A stretch of DNA of 64,000 nucleotides. Source: Streptococcus australis ATCC 700641 (GTDB taxonomy: Bacteria > Bacillota > Bacilli > Lactobacillales > Streptococcaceae). Positions 1-9,542 of this stretch are shown here, piece after piece (the first letter of the stretch is position 1; every line of letters starts with the position of its first letter). The stretch spans positions 1,436,981 to 1,500,980 of the forward strand of contig NZ_GL636091.1 of NCBI RefSeq assembly GCF_000186465.1, written 5' to 3'. Under the pieces are notes generated by a model, which saw only the letters and a list, made by a program, of their open reading frames with translations, had not been told where the DNA came from and did no database searches. The position numbers and the translations under genes were made by a program.

Positions 1-13
1 AAGAGAGAAAAAA

Positions 14-1213
14 ATGTTTAAAAGAACTTACAAAGGCAATATTCCACTCCTAGCAGGTCTGGAATTCACTTCTTACTTCGGAATTACCAGTTTTTGGATT
101 TTATTCTTTATTCAAAATGGTCTTTCCTTGCTTCAAATCGGTCTATTAGAAAGTATCTTTCATGGGACGAGCCTCTTGTGCGAGATCCCATCTGGTATGT
201 TAGCCGACCGATTTAGTTACAAGACCAATCTCTATTTGGCTCGCTTGGCCAGCATTGGATCCTCTATCTTGATCTTGTTTGGTCAGGGGAATTTTTGGAT
301 TTATGCTATCGCTATGATGGTCAGTGCTTGGTCTTATAATTTTGACTCGGGAACCAGCACTGCTTTCTTATACGATTCTGCGGTAGAAGCAGGGCAAAAG
401 GACCGGTATCTTCAGATTTCTAGCTTTTTGTCTGGCGTGGCCGAAGTCACCCGAACTTTAGGTACCGTTGTGGCAGGCTTCTTTGTTCATGGCGCCTTGG
501 CTTGGACCTACCTAATTGCTATTGGTCTTTCCTTGCTTTCCATAGTCTTGATTTTTCTGATGAAGGAGCCAGAGAGCAAGAGTGGTGAAAGAAATCATTT
601 GACCTTAAAAAGGATATTGGTAGTAGTGAAACAAGAATGGCAGGAAAAACCAGTACTTTTTTACTGGATGCTCACCTATCAGCTGGTAGGAACCATCATG
701 TGTATGTTTTATTTTTACTACCAACAGAAAATTAGTGACTTAGCCAGTTGGCAAGTTTCGCTCATCATGTTGATTGGTAGTGGAATCAATCTCCTAGCGG
801 TTTATCTGGCCAGTCAAATCGGGAAAAAATGGAATAGTAATCAAGTCTTTCCGGTTTTGGTTGCATTGACAGGGGTGGCCTTGTTTTTGGTAGGTGTAAG
901 GACTCCATTCGCCTATCTGAGTGTCTATCTCTTGACCAATGCCCTTTATGCCGTTTATCAACCCATCTACTACAATGAGTTACAATCTTATCTGCCTTCT
1001 AGTGTGCGAGCAACCATGCTGAGTATCAACTCAATGATGTTTAGTCTTTCCATGATCGTGATCTTCCCACTGACTGGTTGGTTCATTGATAGTTGTGGAT
1101 TTGTAGCTGTTTTTCTTGTGCTAGGCCTGATAACACTCATCTCTTTCCCTCTCTTACTGATTGGATTAGGGAAAATGGGCAAGATCTTAAACAAGGGGAC
1201 AAAGACGGAATAA
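14..1213 (+). CDS. MFS transporter, drug-efflux type
   Basis: This is a 399-residue hydrophobic protein with about 12 predicted membrane segments, the usual size of a major facilitator. A motif-A-like loop between helices 2 and 3 (GMLADRFSYK, residues 61-70) supports the family. The charged cytoplasmic loop near residues 185-205 separates the two six-helix halves. The ATG at 14 follows a purine-rich stretch (aagagag). The window begins 13 bases upstream, so the promoter and any partner gene are not visible. An intrinsic terminator follows. The substrate cannot be read from sequence; drug or metabolite efflux is an inference from the family. Confidence 0.85.
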   Translation: MFKRTYKGNIPLLAGLEFTSYFGITSFWILFFIQNGLSLLQIGLLESIFHGTSLLCEIPSGMLADRFSYKTNLYLARLASIGSSILILFGQGNFWIYAIAMMVSAWSYNFDSGTSTAFLYDSAVEAGQKDRYLQISSFLSGVAEVTRTLGTVVAGFFVHGALAWTYLIAIGLSLLSIVLIFLMKEPESKSGERNHLTLKRILVVVKQEWQEKPVLFYWMLTYQLVGTIMCMFYFYYQQKISDLASWQVSLIMLIGSGINLLAVYLASQIGKKWNSNQVFPVLVALTGVALFLVGVRTPFAYLSVYLLTNALYAVYQPIYYNELQSYLPSSVRATMLSINSMMFSLSMIVIFPLTGWFIDSCGFVAVFLVLGLITLISFPLLLIGLGKMGKILNKGTKTE

Positions 1214-1243
1214 AATTTCTGACCTTCATCAGGTCATTATTCG

Positions 1244-1274
1244 ACTCTCTCTGCTTTGCAGGGAGAGTTTTTTT
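1244..1274 (+). terminator. Intrinsic terminator after the first MFS gene
   Basis: An ACTCTC...GAGAGT hairpin with an extended CTGC/GCAG stem is followed by a run of T. It ends the MFS transcript and separates it from the ABC exporter pair. Confidence 0.8.
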
Positions 1275-1288
1275 ATCTTTCTAAATTG

Positions 1289-1297
1289 TGGTAAAAT
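1289..1297 (+). promoter_or_regulatory. Extended -10 promoter of the ABC exporter pair
   Basis: TGGTAAAAT lies about 25 bases before the ATG of the first ABC gene. The TG one base before the hexamer marks an extended -10, and no good -35 is visible. The same TGGTAAAAT occurs before uvrB. Confidence 0.5.
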
Positions 1298-1320
1298 AAG
1301 TACATCCATTAGAAAGAAAA

Positions 1321-3066
1321 ATGACTAGTATGAAAGACTTATTGAAATACTTCAGGAATTATAAAAAAGAAACCATACTGGGACCGTTTTTCAAGTTGTT
1401 AGAAGCAACTTTTGAATTACTGGTTCCACTTTTAATTGCCCATCTGGTCGATCAGCTCATCCCCCGTCAGGATCAAGGGGGGATATTTGGACTGGTTGGT
1501 CTCTTATTTGTTTTTGCTGGTTTTGGGGTTCTTGTAGCGATAACGGCCCAATATTATTCATCAAAAGCAGCAGTAGGCTATACCAAGGAATTGACTAATG
1601 ACCTGTATGAGAAGATTCTCAGCTTGTCTAAGGAGCAAAGAGACCGTTTAACCACTTCAAGTCTCGTGACGCGCTTAACCAGTGATACCTATCAGATTCA
1701 AACGGGGATTAATCTCTTTTTACGTCTATTTCTCCGTGCGCCAATTGTTGTTTTTGGTTCGATTTTTATGGCCTTCACCATTAGTCCGCAACTGACCCTG
1801 TGGTTTATTGGTATGGTTGCTCTCTTGTCCCTCATCATTGTCCTTATGTCTCGTCTGGTCAATCCTCTTTATGCGCGCATCAGGAAAATTACGGACCGAA
1901 TGGTTACCATCACGCGTCAGCAGTTACAAGGGATGAGGGTTATCCGCGCCTTTGGGCAGGCAGCTCACGAAGAAGCAGAGTTTAATGAGGTTAACCAAGA
2001 CTATACTAAGTGGCAATTAGTGGTCTCTAAATGGTCTAGTTTAATCAGTCCCTTGACTTTCCTCGTCGTGAATGGAACCTTGATTTGTATTCTTTGGCAA
2101 GGGCAATCCTCTATTCAAATGGGGACCCTCAGTCAAGGAATGTTGGTCGCTTTGGTCAATTACCTGCTTCAAATCTTAACAGAATTATTGAAGTTGGCCA
2201 TGTTGGTAACATCGCTCAACCAAAGCTATATTGCTGCTGGTCGGATAGTCCAGGTCTTTGATGAGAAAAGTGAAGAGCTGGATCAAGAGTTGGATGATGC
2301 ATCTGTTTCTGACCCTCAGCTGGCTCTTCATATCCAAGACCTTGTCTTTACCTATCCTTTAGCCGCAAAACCATCCTTAGAAGGTATTGATTTATCGTTA
2401 AAGAAGGGACAAACCTTGGGAATTATTGGAGGGACAGGATCAGGGAAGTCCACTCTGGTTCAATTGCTAGGGCATCTTTATAGCCCAAGCCAGGGTAGTG
2501 TAAGTGTCTTTAAAGATGGACAGAGTCCCAAGGCCCTTCGTCAGTGGCGTGACTGGGTAGCAGTGGTACCTCAAAAGGCTGAGCTCTTTAAAGGAAGCAT
2601 TCGTTCGAATTTAACCTTGGGATTAGATGCAGAGCCGAGTGAGGAGAAGTTGTGGTGGGCCTTGGAAGTTGCGCAAGCAGCTGATTTCGTCCGTGAGAAA
2701 GAGGGAGGACTAGAGGCTCCCGTAGAAGCTTTTGGACGGAATTTTTCTGGTGGTCAATGTCAACGTTTGACCATAGCACGTGCTATCCTTCGCCAAGCAC
2801 CATTTTTGGTATTGGATGATTCTACATCTGCCTTGGACTATTTGACAGAAGCACGACTTTTACAGGCTCTAAAAGAGGAATTGACGGAGACAAGCCTCAT
2901 TCTCATTTCGCAGCGGACCAATAGTCTACGAAGTGCTGAGCAAATTCTCGTCTTAGATAAAGGTCGTCAAGTCGGCCTGGGAAGTCATGAGGACTTGCTG
3001 GCAACGAATCCTTTATACCAAGAGATTCATTACTCCCAACAGAAGAGAGAGGAGGGGGCAGAATGA
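1321..3066 (+). CDS. ABC exporter half-transporter with degenerate ATPase site
   Basis: This 581-residue protein has an N-terminal six-helix exporter domain (about 1-310) fused to an ATP-binding domain. Walker A is GGTGSGKST near 370 and the signature is FSGGQ near 476. The Walker B region reads VLDDS, with Asp where the catalytic Glu normally stands, and the switch loop reads ISQR where IAHR is expected. These two changes mark the degenerate subunit of heterodimeric exporters of the LmrCD/BmrCD kind (family knowledge). The next gene starts 4 bases before this one stops and supplies the intact site. Multidrug or peptide export is likely, but the substrate is unknown. An internal ATG at 1330 is an alternative start. 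Confidence 0.9.
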   Translation: MTSMKDLLKYFRNYKKETILGPFFKLLEATFELLVPLLIAHLVDQLIPRQDQGGIFGLVGLLFVFAGFGVLVAITAQYYSSKAAVGYTKELTNDLYEKILSLSKEQRDRLTTSSLVTRLTSDTYQIQTGINLFLRLFLRAPIVVFGSIFMAFTISPQLTLWFIGMVALLSLIIVLMSRLVNPLYARIRKITDRMVTITRQQLQGMRVIRAFGQAAHEEAEFNEVNQDYTKWQLVVSKWSSLISPLTFLVVNGTLICILWQGQSSIQMGTLSQGMLVALVNYLLQILTELLKLAMLVTSLNQSYIAAGRIVQVFDEKSEELDQELDDASVSDPQLALHIQDLVFTYPLAAKPSLEGIDLSLKKGQTLGIIGGTGSGKSTLVQLLGHLYSPSQGSVSVFKDGQSPKALRQWRDWVAVVPQKAELFKGSIRSNLTLGLDAEPSEEKLWWALEVAQAADFVREKEGGLEAPVEAFGRNFSGGQCQRLTIARAILRQAPFLVLDDSTSALDYLTEARLLQALKEELTETSLILISQRTNSLRSAEQILVLDKGRQVGLGSHEDLLATNPLYQEIHYSQQKREEGAE

Positions 3067-4799
3067 AACAGAAGACTTATTTACGGCGCTTGCTTGCTGA
3101 TATAGCCAAACAGCCCATTTGGCCAATCTTAGCCAGTCTGGGAACCATCTTACAAGTCTTGTTGACCGTTTATATCCCTATCCTAATCGGGCGGGCAATA
3201 GACTTAGTGGTCCTCCCTGATGCAGCTCACCTCATACTCCCACTTATCCTGCAAATGGGTCTAGTGATCCTCTTTGCAACCTTGATTCAATGGTTGAATC
3301 CTTTAATTTACAATCAGATGATCTATCGCTACAGTAAGGATTTAAGGGAAAAGGTCATCCAGAAAGTGCATGTCCTTCCTTTATCTTACCTGGACCGTCA
3401 AGGCACTGGGGATTTGGTCAGTCGCTTGACCACGGACGTTGAACAACTGAACAATGGTTTATTCATGGTCTTCAGTCAGTTCTTTGTTGGTCTTCTTACG
3501 ATTCTAGTGACCATAGCTAGTATGGCCCGATTGGATTGGATGATGATGGGGATGGTCTTGATCTTGACACCCTTATCACTCTTTATCGCCCGCTTTATTG
3601 CCAAGCGTTCTTACCATCTCTTCAGGATGCAGACCCAGGCGCGTGGGGCTCAGACGCAGATGATTGAAGAATCTCTTAGTCAAGAAAGCTTGCTTCAAGC
3701 CTTCAATGCTCAGGATGCATTTCATAGGAAGTTTATCGAGATCAATGGCGACTATGCTGGTTACTCTCAAGAAGCGATTTTTTATTCCTCCACCGTTAAT
3801 CCTGCGACGCGCTTTGTCAATGCCCTAATTTATGCGTTGGTGACGGGATTTGGAGCCTTCCGAATCCTATCGGGTACTGGCTTTACTGTTGGCCAGTTGG
3901 TGACCTTCCTCAACTATGTCAATCAGTATACCAAACCCTTCAATGACATCTCATCTGTTCTTGCTGAGTTGCAAAGTGCCTTGGCCTGTGCCGAACGGCT
4001 CTATAGTGTCTTGGATCAAGAGGAAGTGAAAGAAAGTGGCAAGAAAGACTTGCAAGAAGAGGCTGTAGAAGGAGCTGTCCAATTTGATCATATTAGCTTT
4101 GGGTATCGCCCTGATCAGCCCCTCATAAAGGACCTCTCCGTTTCCATCCCGCCTGCTAGCAAGGTAGCCATTGTCGGTCCGACTGGGGCTGGGAAATCCA
4201 CACTGATTAACCTTCTCATGAGATTTTATGAGGTCGATCAAGGTCGCTTGCTCTTAGACCAAGAAGCTGTAACTAGCTATACTTTAGCTAGTTACCGTAA
4301 GCAGTTTGGGATGGACCTTCAAGAGACTTGGCTCAAAGTGGGAACGGTTCATGAAAATATCGCATTTGGATGCCCGAATGCTAGTCGGGAAGACGTGATT
4401 CAAGCAGCTAGGGCTGCCAATGCTGATTTCTTTATTCAACAGCTTCCAGATGGCTATGATACCTATCTAGCAGATGCGGGGGATTCCCTCTCTCAAGGAC
4501 AAAGACAGCTTCTGACCATTGCACGGGTCTTTCTTGCAGTGCCTAAGATTCTAATACTAGATGAGGCAACATCTTCCATTGATACGCGGACGGAGTTGCT
4601 CATCCAGGATGCTTTTAATAAGCTGATGGTGGGTCGGACCAGCTTTGTGATCGCCCATCGCCTGTCTACGATTGAGAATGCAGACTTGATTCTTGTCATG
4701 GTAGATGGAAATATCGTTGAACATGGCGATCATTCGGAGTTGATGGCACAAAAAGGTATTTATTACAAAATGCAAACTGCCCAACTTTCGAATCAGTAA
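3063..4799 (+). CDS. ABC exporter half-transporter with intact ATPase site
   Basis: This 578-residue partner of the preceding half-transporter overlaps it by 4 bases (ATGA), so the two are translationally coupled. It has an N-terminal exporter membrane domain (about 1-320) and an ATPase domain with Walker A GPTGAGKST near 372. Its signature is LSQGQ near 476, Walker B is LILDEA with the catalytic Glu near 500, and the switch is IAHRLST near 531. All catalytic motifs are canonical, in contrast to the partner. The pair should form an asymmetric heterodimer in the membrane. A hairpin follows the stop within 10 bases. Confidence 0.9.
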   Translation: MKQKTYLRRLLADIAKQPIWPILASLGTILQVLLTVYIPILIGRAIDLVVLPDAAHLILPLILQMGLVILFATLIQWLNPLIYNQMIYRYSKDLREKVIQKVHVLPLSYLDRQGTGDLVSRLTTDVEQLNNGLFMVFSQFFVGLLTILVTIASMARLDWMMMGMVLILTPLSLFIARFIAKRSYHLFRMQTQARGAQTQMIEESLSQESLLQAFNAQDAFHRKFIEINGDYAGYSQEAIFYSSTVNPATRFVNALIYALVTGFGAFRILSGTGFTVGQLVTFLNYVNQYTKPFNDISSVLAELQSALACAERLYSVLDQEEVKESGKKDLQEEAVEGAVQFDHISFGYRPDQPLIKDLSVSIPPASKVAIVGPTGAGKSTLINLLMRFYEVDQGRLLLDQEAVTSYTLASYRKQFGMDLQETWLKVGTVHENIAFGCPNASREDVIQAARAANADFFIQQLPDGYDTYLADAGDSLSQGQRQLLTIARVFLAVPKILILDEATSSIDTRTELLIQDAFNKLMVGRTSFVIAHRLSTIENADLILVMVDGNIVEHGDHSELMAQKGIYYKMQTAQLSNQ

Positions 4800-4806
4800 G
4801 ACAAAA

Positions 4807-4832
4807 CAAGACTGGATGGTAATCCAGTCTTG
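4807..4832 (+). terminator. Hairpin after the ABC pair, duplicated at 5079
   Basis: CAAGACTGGAT / ATCCAGTCTTG forms an 11-bp stem with a GGTA loop just behind the ABC stop codon. It has only a weak T-run. The same sequence recurs at 5079-5103, where it serves the convergent MFS gene. Confidence 0.6.
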
Positions 4833-4840
4833 TCAGATTG

Positions 4841-5002
4841 AAGATAAAGTCTTCCGAAAAACTTTCCTTAGGTGAGTGCGGACGTCAGCGAACTTCGAAG
4901 AAGTTCCATGACTTAGTTTTGAGCCTAAGGTCTCAAAACTCCCGAGTGCCTGAAACTATTGTGTTTCAGGCACTTTTCTCACAGCGGAAAGTTTTTAATC
5001 TT
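4841..5002. repeat. ~160-bp structured intergenic repeat, copy A
   Basis: The copy is bounded by inverted ends: AAAAACTTTCC near the left and GGAAAGTTTTT near the right. Inside lie three smaller hairpins: a GAACTTCGAAGAAGTTC palindrome, a GTTTTGAGCC...CTCAAAAC stem, and a GTGCCTGAAAC...GTTTCAGGCAC stem. The reverse complement of the segment at 21573-21729 matches it over nearly its whole length. It carries no gene, and short open frames across it are not credible. It fills the 310-base gap between convergent genes and is flanked by two copies of the same 25-bp hairpin. It resembles a non-autonomous mobile element (inference). Confidence 0.75.
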
Positions 5003-5078
5003 CTTAAATGGCAAAATAAGTCATATTTTGAAAGTATCTAGCTGTTTTATGTAAAATAATAGTTTGTCTACATTCAAA

Positions 5079-5103
5079 CAAGACTGGATGGTAATCCAGT
5101 CTT
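5079..5103 (-). terminator. Hairpin terminator of the minus-strand MFS gene
   Basis: This second copy of the AAGACTGGAT/ATCCAGTCTT hairpin lies 6 bases beyond the stop of the minus-strand MFS gene. On the minus strand it is followed by GTTTG. It can act in both directions. Confidence 0.6.
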
Positions 5104-5109
5104 TTGTGT

Positions 5110-6264
5110 TTAATCCTGTTGATCTTTTAAAAGATAGAGAAGTGAGAAGGCTAGGAGAGCCATAGCAATACCTAATACATTAAAGATAAAAGCGTTGCTG
5201 TCGGAGATAAGACCGATGGTATTGAGGGCGAAAGGTGTAATGGCCGCTCCGAAGCTACAGCCCAAGACGGCTACCGAGGTCACCTGGTTTAATCGTCTAG
5301 CAGGAATCTTGGCTGACAAGATTTGGAAAACCATGGTAAGAGCAGTACTGTATGTATAGCCTGAGAAGAGGGCGGAAAGAGCCAGAAGAGGGATACTTGG
5401 TGAAAGTGCTACAGCCATCATGGAGATTCCGTAAGCAATCCCGGCATAAGTGATCAATTTGCTCTTGAACAAATGAACAAGACCAGAGAAGGTGAGACCA
5501 GCTAGAATGCCAATCAATTGCATAGCACTTAGAATGAAGCTGGCTGAATTATGCTGATCCTTGAAAGTGTAGGCGACAATACTAGGAATGCGAAGAGTCA
5601 CTCCGACGTTGCATAGAACGATCATAGCGGCTACAATGGCTAAAATAATAGTCAACTTCCATTCTTCTTTTTGGAGTGGTTCTTTATGATTGGCGTGGAT
5701 ATGTTGACTTTCCTCTTGCTGGTGGTAAGGGACAAAGGTCATGAAGAGAAAGAGAACGATTAATCCAGCCCCGTAGGCTAGGAAGCTAGAAGTCCAGCCA
5801 AATTGGAGGAGGAAGCCGACCAATAAAGTGACGAGGGCTGTCCCTACGACTTCGGCAGAACCACGAAAACCAAGAGTTTGGATTCGTTCTCGTCCCTGGT
5901 AGCGTTCGCTGATAATTGAAATAGCCTTAGCATTGATCAATCCGACTCCCATCCCAAAGATGAAACGAGAGATGAAGAGGATAGGATAGGCTTGGTTAAA
6001 GAAAGGGACCATTCCAAAGATTGAGAGGATTAATAGACCGGTGATAATCATCTTTCTCTCATCTAAGAAGCGTTCGATAAAAGTGTTGAGAAAGAGGGTG
6101 ACCATAATTCCAGCGGATGGAAGAGATACTAATAGTTCGATTTGACTTTTTGGGAGATCCTTATAGTATTCAAACATATAGGGAAGTGCACTCGAAATCG
6201 AAAAAGACGTTGTTAATACAAGAGATAAGGAAAGGATACTAACCTTTTCTAATAATTTTTTCAT
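5110..6264 (-). CDS. MFS transporter
   Basis: The protein has 384 residues and about 12 membrane segments. A GFRGSAEVVG stretch near 130 and an RFIFGMGVGLINA helix near 110 fit major facilitators of the small-molecule antiporter type. I place the start at 6264, not at the ATG two codons upstream, because AAAGGA then sits 5 bases before the ATG. The N-terminal helix (residues about 5-28) could look like a signal peptide but is the first transmembrane helix. It faces the ABC exporter pair convergently. The substrate is not predictable. Confidence 0.85.
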   Translation of the reverse strand: MKKLLEKVSILSLSLVLTTSFSISSALPYMFEYYKDLPKSQIELLVSLPSAGIMVTLFLNTFIERFLDERKMIITGLLILSIFGMVPFFNQAYPILFISRFIFGMGVGLINAKAISIISERYQGRERIQTLGFRGSAEVVGTALVTLLVGFLLQFGWTSSFLAYGAGLIVLFLFMTFVPYHQQEESQHIHANHKEPLQKEEWKLTIILAIVAAMIVLCNVGVTLRIPSIVAYTFKDQHNSASFILSAMQLIGILAGLTFSGLVHLFKSKLITYAGIAYGISMMAVALSPSIPLLALSALFSGYTYSTALTMVFQILSAKIPARRLNQVTSVAVLGCSFGAAITPFALNTIGLISDSNAFIFNVLGIAMALLAFSLLYLLKDQQD

Positions 6265-6387
6265 AATCATCCTTTAATCACATATTTAGTCAAAAGACAC
6301 TCTACTATGTTATAGTTTTTTGCTTCATTTAGCAAGTTATTTAAATGAAATTTCTTAATATTTTTTATATTTGGAAGAAGAAAAAAG

Positions 6388-6563
6388 GGAGTGGGACAGA
6401 AATCGGTAATTCGTTAGAATTCGATTTCGTCGTCCCACCTCCGCACAGTTGAGTAGGGCTGTAAAAGCTGATGAAATCAGCGTAGTAGAGCCCACTCAAC
6501 CACTGCGTCTTGCTCGACAATCCAAAGACAATTGAGAGGCTAGGACTTTTGTCCCAGCCTCTT
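6388..6563. repeat. Modular hairpin repeat R1 (GAGTGGGACAGAA family)
   Basis: Three hairpins occur in order. The first opens GAGTGGGACAGAAATCG and closes CGATTTCGTCGTCCCAC. The second pairs GTTGAGTaGGGCT with AGCCCaCTCAAC around an inner GCTGATGAAATCAGC stem. The third is a terminator-like GGCTAGGACTTTTGTCCC stem extended by flanking GAG/CTC. Repeat R2 (27095-27270) is almost identical. R1 fills the gap between the MFS gene and glnQ, and its third hairpin, read on the minus strand, should terminate glnPQ. Confidence 0.8.
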
Positions 6564-6572
6564 ATATTTCTA

Positions 6573-7313
6573 TTACACGTTTAAGACTTTATCCAAGAAT
6601 TCTTTCAATCGTGGGTGTTGTGGGTTGTCGAAGATTTGGTCTGGTTTGCCGTCTTCGAGGAATTCACCGTCTGCTGTGAAAATTACTCGGTTGGCTACTT
6701 GGCGGGCAAATCCCATCTCGTGAGTAACGATAATCATGGTCATCCCTTGCTTAGCCAAGTCCTTCATAACGTTTAGTACATCTCCGACCATCTCAGGGTC
6801 AAGGGCTGAAGTAGGTTCGTCAAAGAGCATGACATCTGGCTTCATTGCCAAACCACGCGCAATGGCCACCCGCTGTTTCTGACCACCTGATAGACTATCA
6901 GGACTGACGTCAGCTTTGTCTGCAAGTCCAACCTTTTCCAAGAGTTCCATTGCTAGTTCTCTAGCTTCTTCCCGACTCATGCGTTTGTGCTCTACGGGAG
7001 CAAACATGATGTTTTCAATAACACTCATATGAGGGAAGAGGTTAAAGTGCTGGAAAACCATCCCGACATTTTCACGAACGATATCAATGTTGGTTTTTGG
7101 ATCAGTCAAGTCATAACCGTTCACAGTAATCTGTCCCTTGGTTACTTCTTCGAGAAGATTGAGACTGCGAAGGAAGGTGGATTTACCAGAACCAGATGGA
7201 CCGATAATACAAACCACATCTCCTTCGTAGAATTTTGTTGAGATGCCTTTTAGGACCTCATTTTCACCGTAATATTTATGGAGGTCATGGACATCAATTT
7301 TTAATTTAGCCAT
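6573..7313 (-). CDS. glnQ: Glutamine-type amino-acid ABC transporter ATPase
   Basis: This 246-residue ATPase of the polar amino-acid importer family hydrolyses ATP on the cytoplasmic side to drive uptake. Walker A is GPSGSGKST near 40, the Q-loop lies in [12 protein letters not shown] near 88, the signature is LSGGQKQR near 142, Walker B is [12 protein letters not shown] near 165, and the switch is VTHEM. The ATG overlaps the stop of the upstream glnP-like gene (TAATG). The two therefore form one translationally coupled operon under the GlnR-box promoter near 9650. Confidence 0.93.
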   Translation of the reverse strand: MAKLKIDVHDLHKYYGENEVLKGISTKFYEGDVVCIIGPSGSGKSTFLRSLNLLEEVTKGQITVNGYDLTDPKTNIDIVRENVGMVFQHFNLFPHMSVIENIMFAPVEHKRMSREEARELAMELLEKVGLADKADVSPDSLSGGQKQRVAIARGLAMKPDVMLFDEPTSALDPEMVGDVLNVMKDLAKQGMTMIIVTHEMGFARQVANRVIFTADGEFLEDGKPDQIFDNPQHPRLKEFLDKVLNV

Positions 7314-9517
7314 TAGTTAGCCCTCTTTTCTAATCGTTTTGCAAAGCGTGTCAATAAGGTAATGATGACGAGGTAAAAGACGGCAAGGATCGCATACATC
7401 TTGAAACTTTGGTAGTTTCGAGCAATGATAATCTTACCAGTCTGGAAGAGCTCGACCAAACCGATAGCTGACACAATCGTCGTATCTTTCAGTGCAATAA
7501 CAAATTGGTTGACGAAGTTTGGAAGCATGAGTTTGGTTGCTTGAGGCAAGATAATCTTGCGCATGGTCTTGCTGTATGAGATCCCGAGACTTCGACTAGC
7601 TTCCATCTGTCCAGCTGGTACGGCTTGAATCCCACCACGAACAATCTCAGCAATATAAGCAGCAGCATTGAGTGAGAGAGCAATCGTACCTGCAAGGAAG
7701 TCATTGATTGGTGATTGGTGACCCGTCATGGACTCGATCAAATTAGGAATTCCCCAGAAGATAAAGGCAGCAAGAATCATCAGTGGGATACCACGGATGA
7801 CATCGACGAAAATCTCAGCAGTCCAACGAAGCCATTTATAAGGACTGACACTGAACATCCCGAAGATGATCCCAATCACCATAGCAATCGCAAATGAAAG
7901 AAGTGCTAGTGCAATAGTGACACCAAGTCCACTTAACAATTGTTTGTAGTTGTTTTGGAGCAAGCCCCAGATAGTCGTTTCATCTACTGAAGTAGAGTCT
8001 GTGGTTTCATCACTATCACTTGAAAGGTACTTGTCCAAGATCTTTTGGTATTCGCCACTTTCTTTTAAGTTGGCCAAACCGTTGTTGAACATTTCAATCA
8101 ATTCAGGGTTCGAATCTTTTTGGACAGCAAAGGCAATTTGACCACTTGGAGTACCTTCGATAGGTGTTTTGAATTTACGTCCTTGTTTAATGGCGTATTT
8201 GATAACAGGTTCGTCATCCATGATGGCAGCTACAGAACCAGAGTTCAAGCTATCATACATAGAAGCCCCATCTGAAAAGGTTTTGATTTTATAGCCATAC
8301 TTACTCTTGTTTTCCTCGAGGAAAGTTTGAGAAGCAGTACCATTTTTGACACCGACTGTTTTTCCTTTTAGGTCTTCGTAGGAAGAAATTTTACTACTTT
8401 CTTGAACAGCAAGAATCGAATTTGTTGTATAGTATGGATCAGAAAAGTCAAAGGTTGCCTTACGCGCATCAGTAATAGTCATGCCGGCAATCATTCCGTC
8501 CGCATTTCCGTTCTGAACATCACTGACCGCGGCATCAAATCCGGGATTGCTAATTTCTAGAGTAAAGCCTTGATCTTTAGCGATCGCCTTAATCAATTCC
8601 ATATCAATCCCAGTATATTTACTTTGATCATTTTGGAAGACGAAGGGAGCAAAAGAGGAATCACTAGAAATTTTGTATTTTTTCTTCTTAGGAGTCGCCT
8701 TTTGGCCGGCTTCAGTGCTCGTTTCTGGAACAGCAGAAGTGCTGGCGGTAGTCGTTGTTGAAGATGATGATTGGCTGCTGCCAGTCCATTTTTCGATAAT
8801 TTGGTCTAGCGTACCATCTTTTTTCATTTGAGCAAGGGCAGTATTAAATTGTTTAATAAGGTTTTCATGGGACCCATCTTTTTTGACCCCAAAAGCAAAG
8901 CTTCCAACAGCTTCTCCTTCCATATTAATAGAAAGGTCTTGTCCTTGCTTAATGGCGTATTCAATAACAGGTTGGTCGTCCATAATGGCATCCACTGCAC
9001 CAGTTGATAGACTGTTATTCATCAGATCGCTGGTGTCGAAGGTCTTAATGTTATAGCCGTACTTGTCCTTGTTCTTTTGAAGGAAGCGTTGAGCAGCAGT
9101 TCCATTTTTGACACCGACTGTTTTGCCTTTGAGCTGGTCATAGGAAGTGATCTTATTAGCTTTCTTGGTCGCAATCACGACTTTTGTATCATAGTAGGTA
9201 TCAGACATAGCAAAGACTTGTTCGCGCTCTTTGGTCTTGGTCATCCCTGCCATAATGGCATCGGCTTGGCCGGATTGGACCATGTTGACAGCCGCATCAA
9301 AGCCTGGGAAAGACTTGTCTAATGTCCAACCGTTGATTTCAGCGACCTTGTCCAAAATTTCAACGTCAATTCCTTTATAAACTTGGTCTGAGTCTTTAAA
9401 TTCGAAGGGTGCATATGCCGTATCGAAAACGACCTTAACAGTTTCAGCCTGTGCTTGGCTCGCAAAGGCGAATAGTGGAAATAAGAAAAGCAAACAAGCT
9501 ACTAGTTTTTTCTTCAT
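7313..9517 (-). CDS. glnP: Fused substrate-binding/permease protein of glutamine-type ABC importer
   Basis: This 734-residue fusion has a signal peptide ([15 protein letters not shown], cleavage after AQA near 25), then two tandem extracellular amino-acid-binding domains (about 26-255 and 290-510). A Ser/Thr-rich linker joins them, and a C-terminal membrane permease domain follows (about 535-734). The permease carries the coupling loop with EASRSLGIS near 660. The architecture matches lactococcal GlnPQ, which takes up glutamine, glutamate and asparagine (family knowledge). I chose the ATG at 9517, 20 codons inside the longest frame, because AAAGGAG lies 6-7 bases before it and the signal peptide starts there. 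The GlnR operator upstream supports nitrogen control. Confidence 0.92.
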   Translation of the reverse strand: MKKKLVACLLFLFPLFAFASQAQAETVKVVFDTAYAPFEFKDSDQVYKGIDVEILDKVAEINGWTLDKSFPGFDAAVNMVQSGQADAIMAGMTKTKEREQVFAMSDTYYDTKVVIATKKANKITSYDQLKGKTVGVKNGTAAQRFLQKNKDKYGYNIKTFDTSDLMNNSLSTGAVDAIMDDQPVIEYAIKQGQDLSINMEGEAVGSFAFGVKKDGSHENLIKQFNTALAQMKKDGTLDQIIEKWTGSSQSSSSTTTTASTSAVPETSTEAGQKATPKKKKYKISSDSSFAPFVFQNDQSKYTGIDMELIKAIAKDQGFTLEISNPGFDAAVSDVQNGNADGMIAGMTITDARKATFDFSDPYYTTNSILAVQESSKISSYEDLKGKTVGVKNGTASQTFLEENKSKYGYKIKTFSDGASMYDSLNSGSVAAIMDDEPVIKYAIKQGRKFKTPIEGTPSGQIAFAVQKDSNPELIEMFNNGLANLKESGEYQKILDKYLSSDSDETTDSTSVDETTIWGLLQNNYKQLLSGLGVTIALALLSFAIAMVIGIIFGMFSVSPYKWLRWTAEIFVDVIRGIPLMILAAFIFWGIPNLIESMTGHQSPINDFLAGTIALSLNAAAYIAEIVRGGIQAVPAGQMEASRSLGISYSKTMRKIILPQATKLMLPNFVNQFVIALKDTTIVSAIGLVELFQTGKIIIARNYQSFKMYAILAVFYLVIITLLTRFAKRLEKRAN

Positions 9518-9542
9518 TTCGTTCTCCTTTATATCTAATCCA

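Noticed and set aside
4838..5041. A 67-codon plus-strand frame in the gap after the ABC pair
   Set aside because: It covers the palindromic repeat copy A, has no ribosome site and no family resemblance.
7313..9517. Two binding domains in one glnP-like protein as a recent duplication or assembly error
   Set aside because: The two domains have diverged well beyond a recent copy, and tandem binding domains are a known design of GlnPQ importers in lactic acid bacteria.
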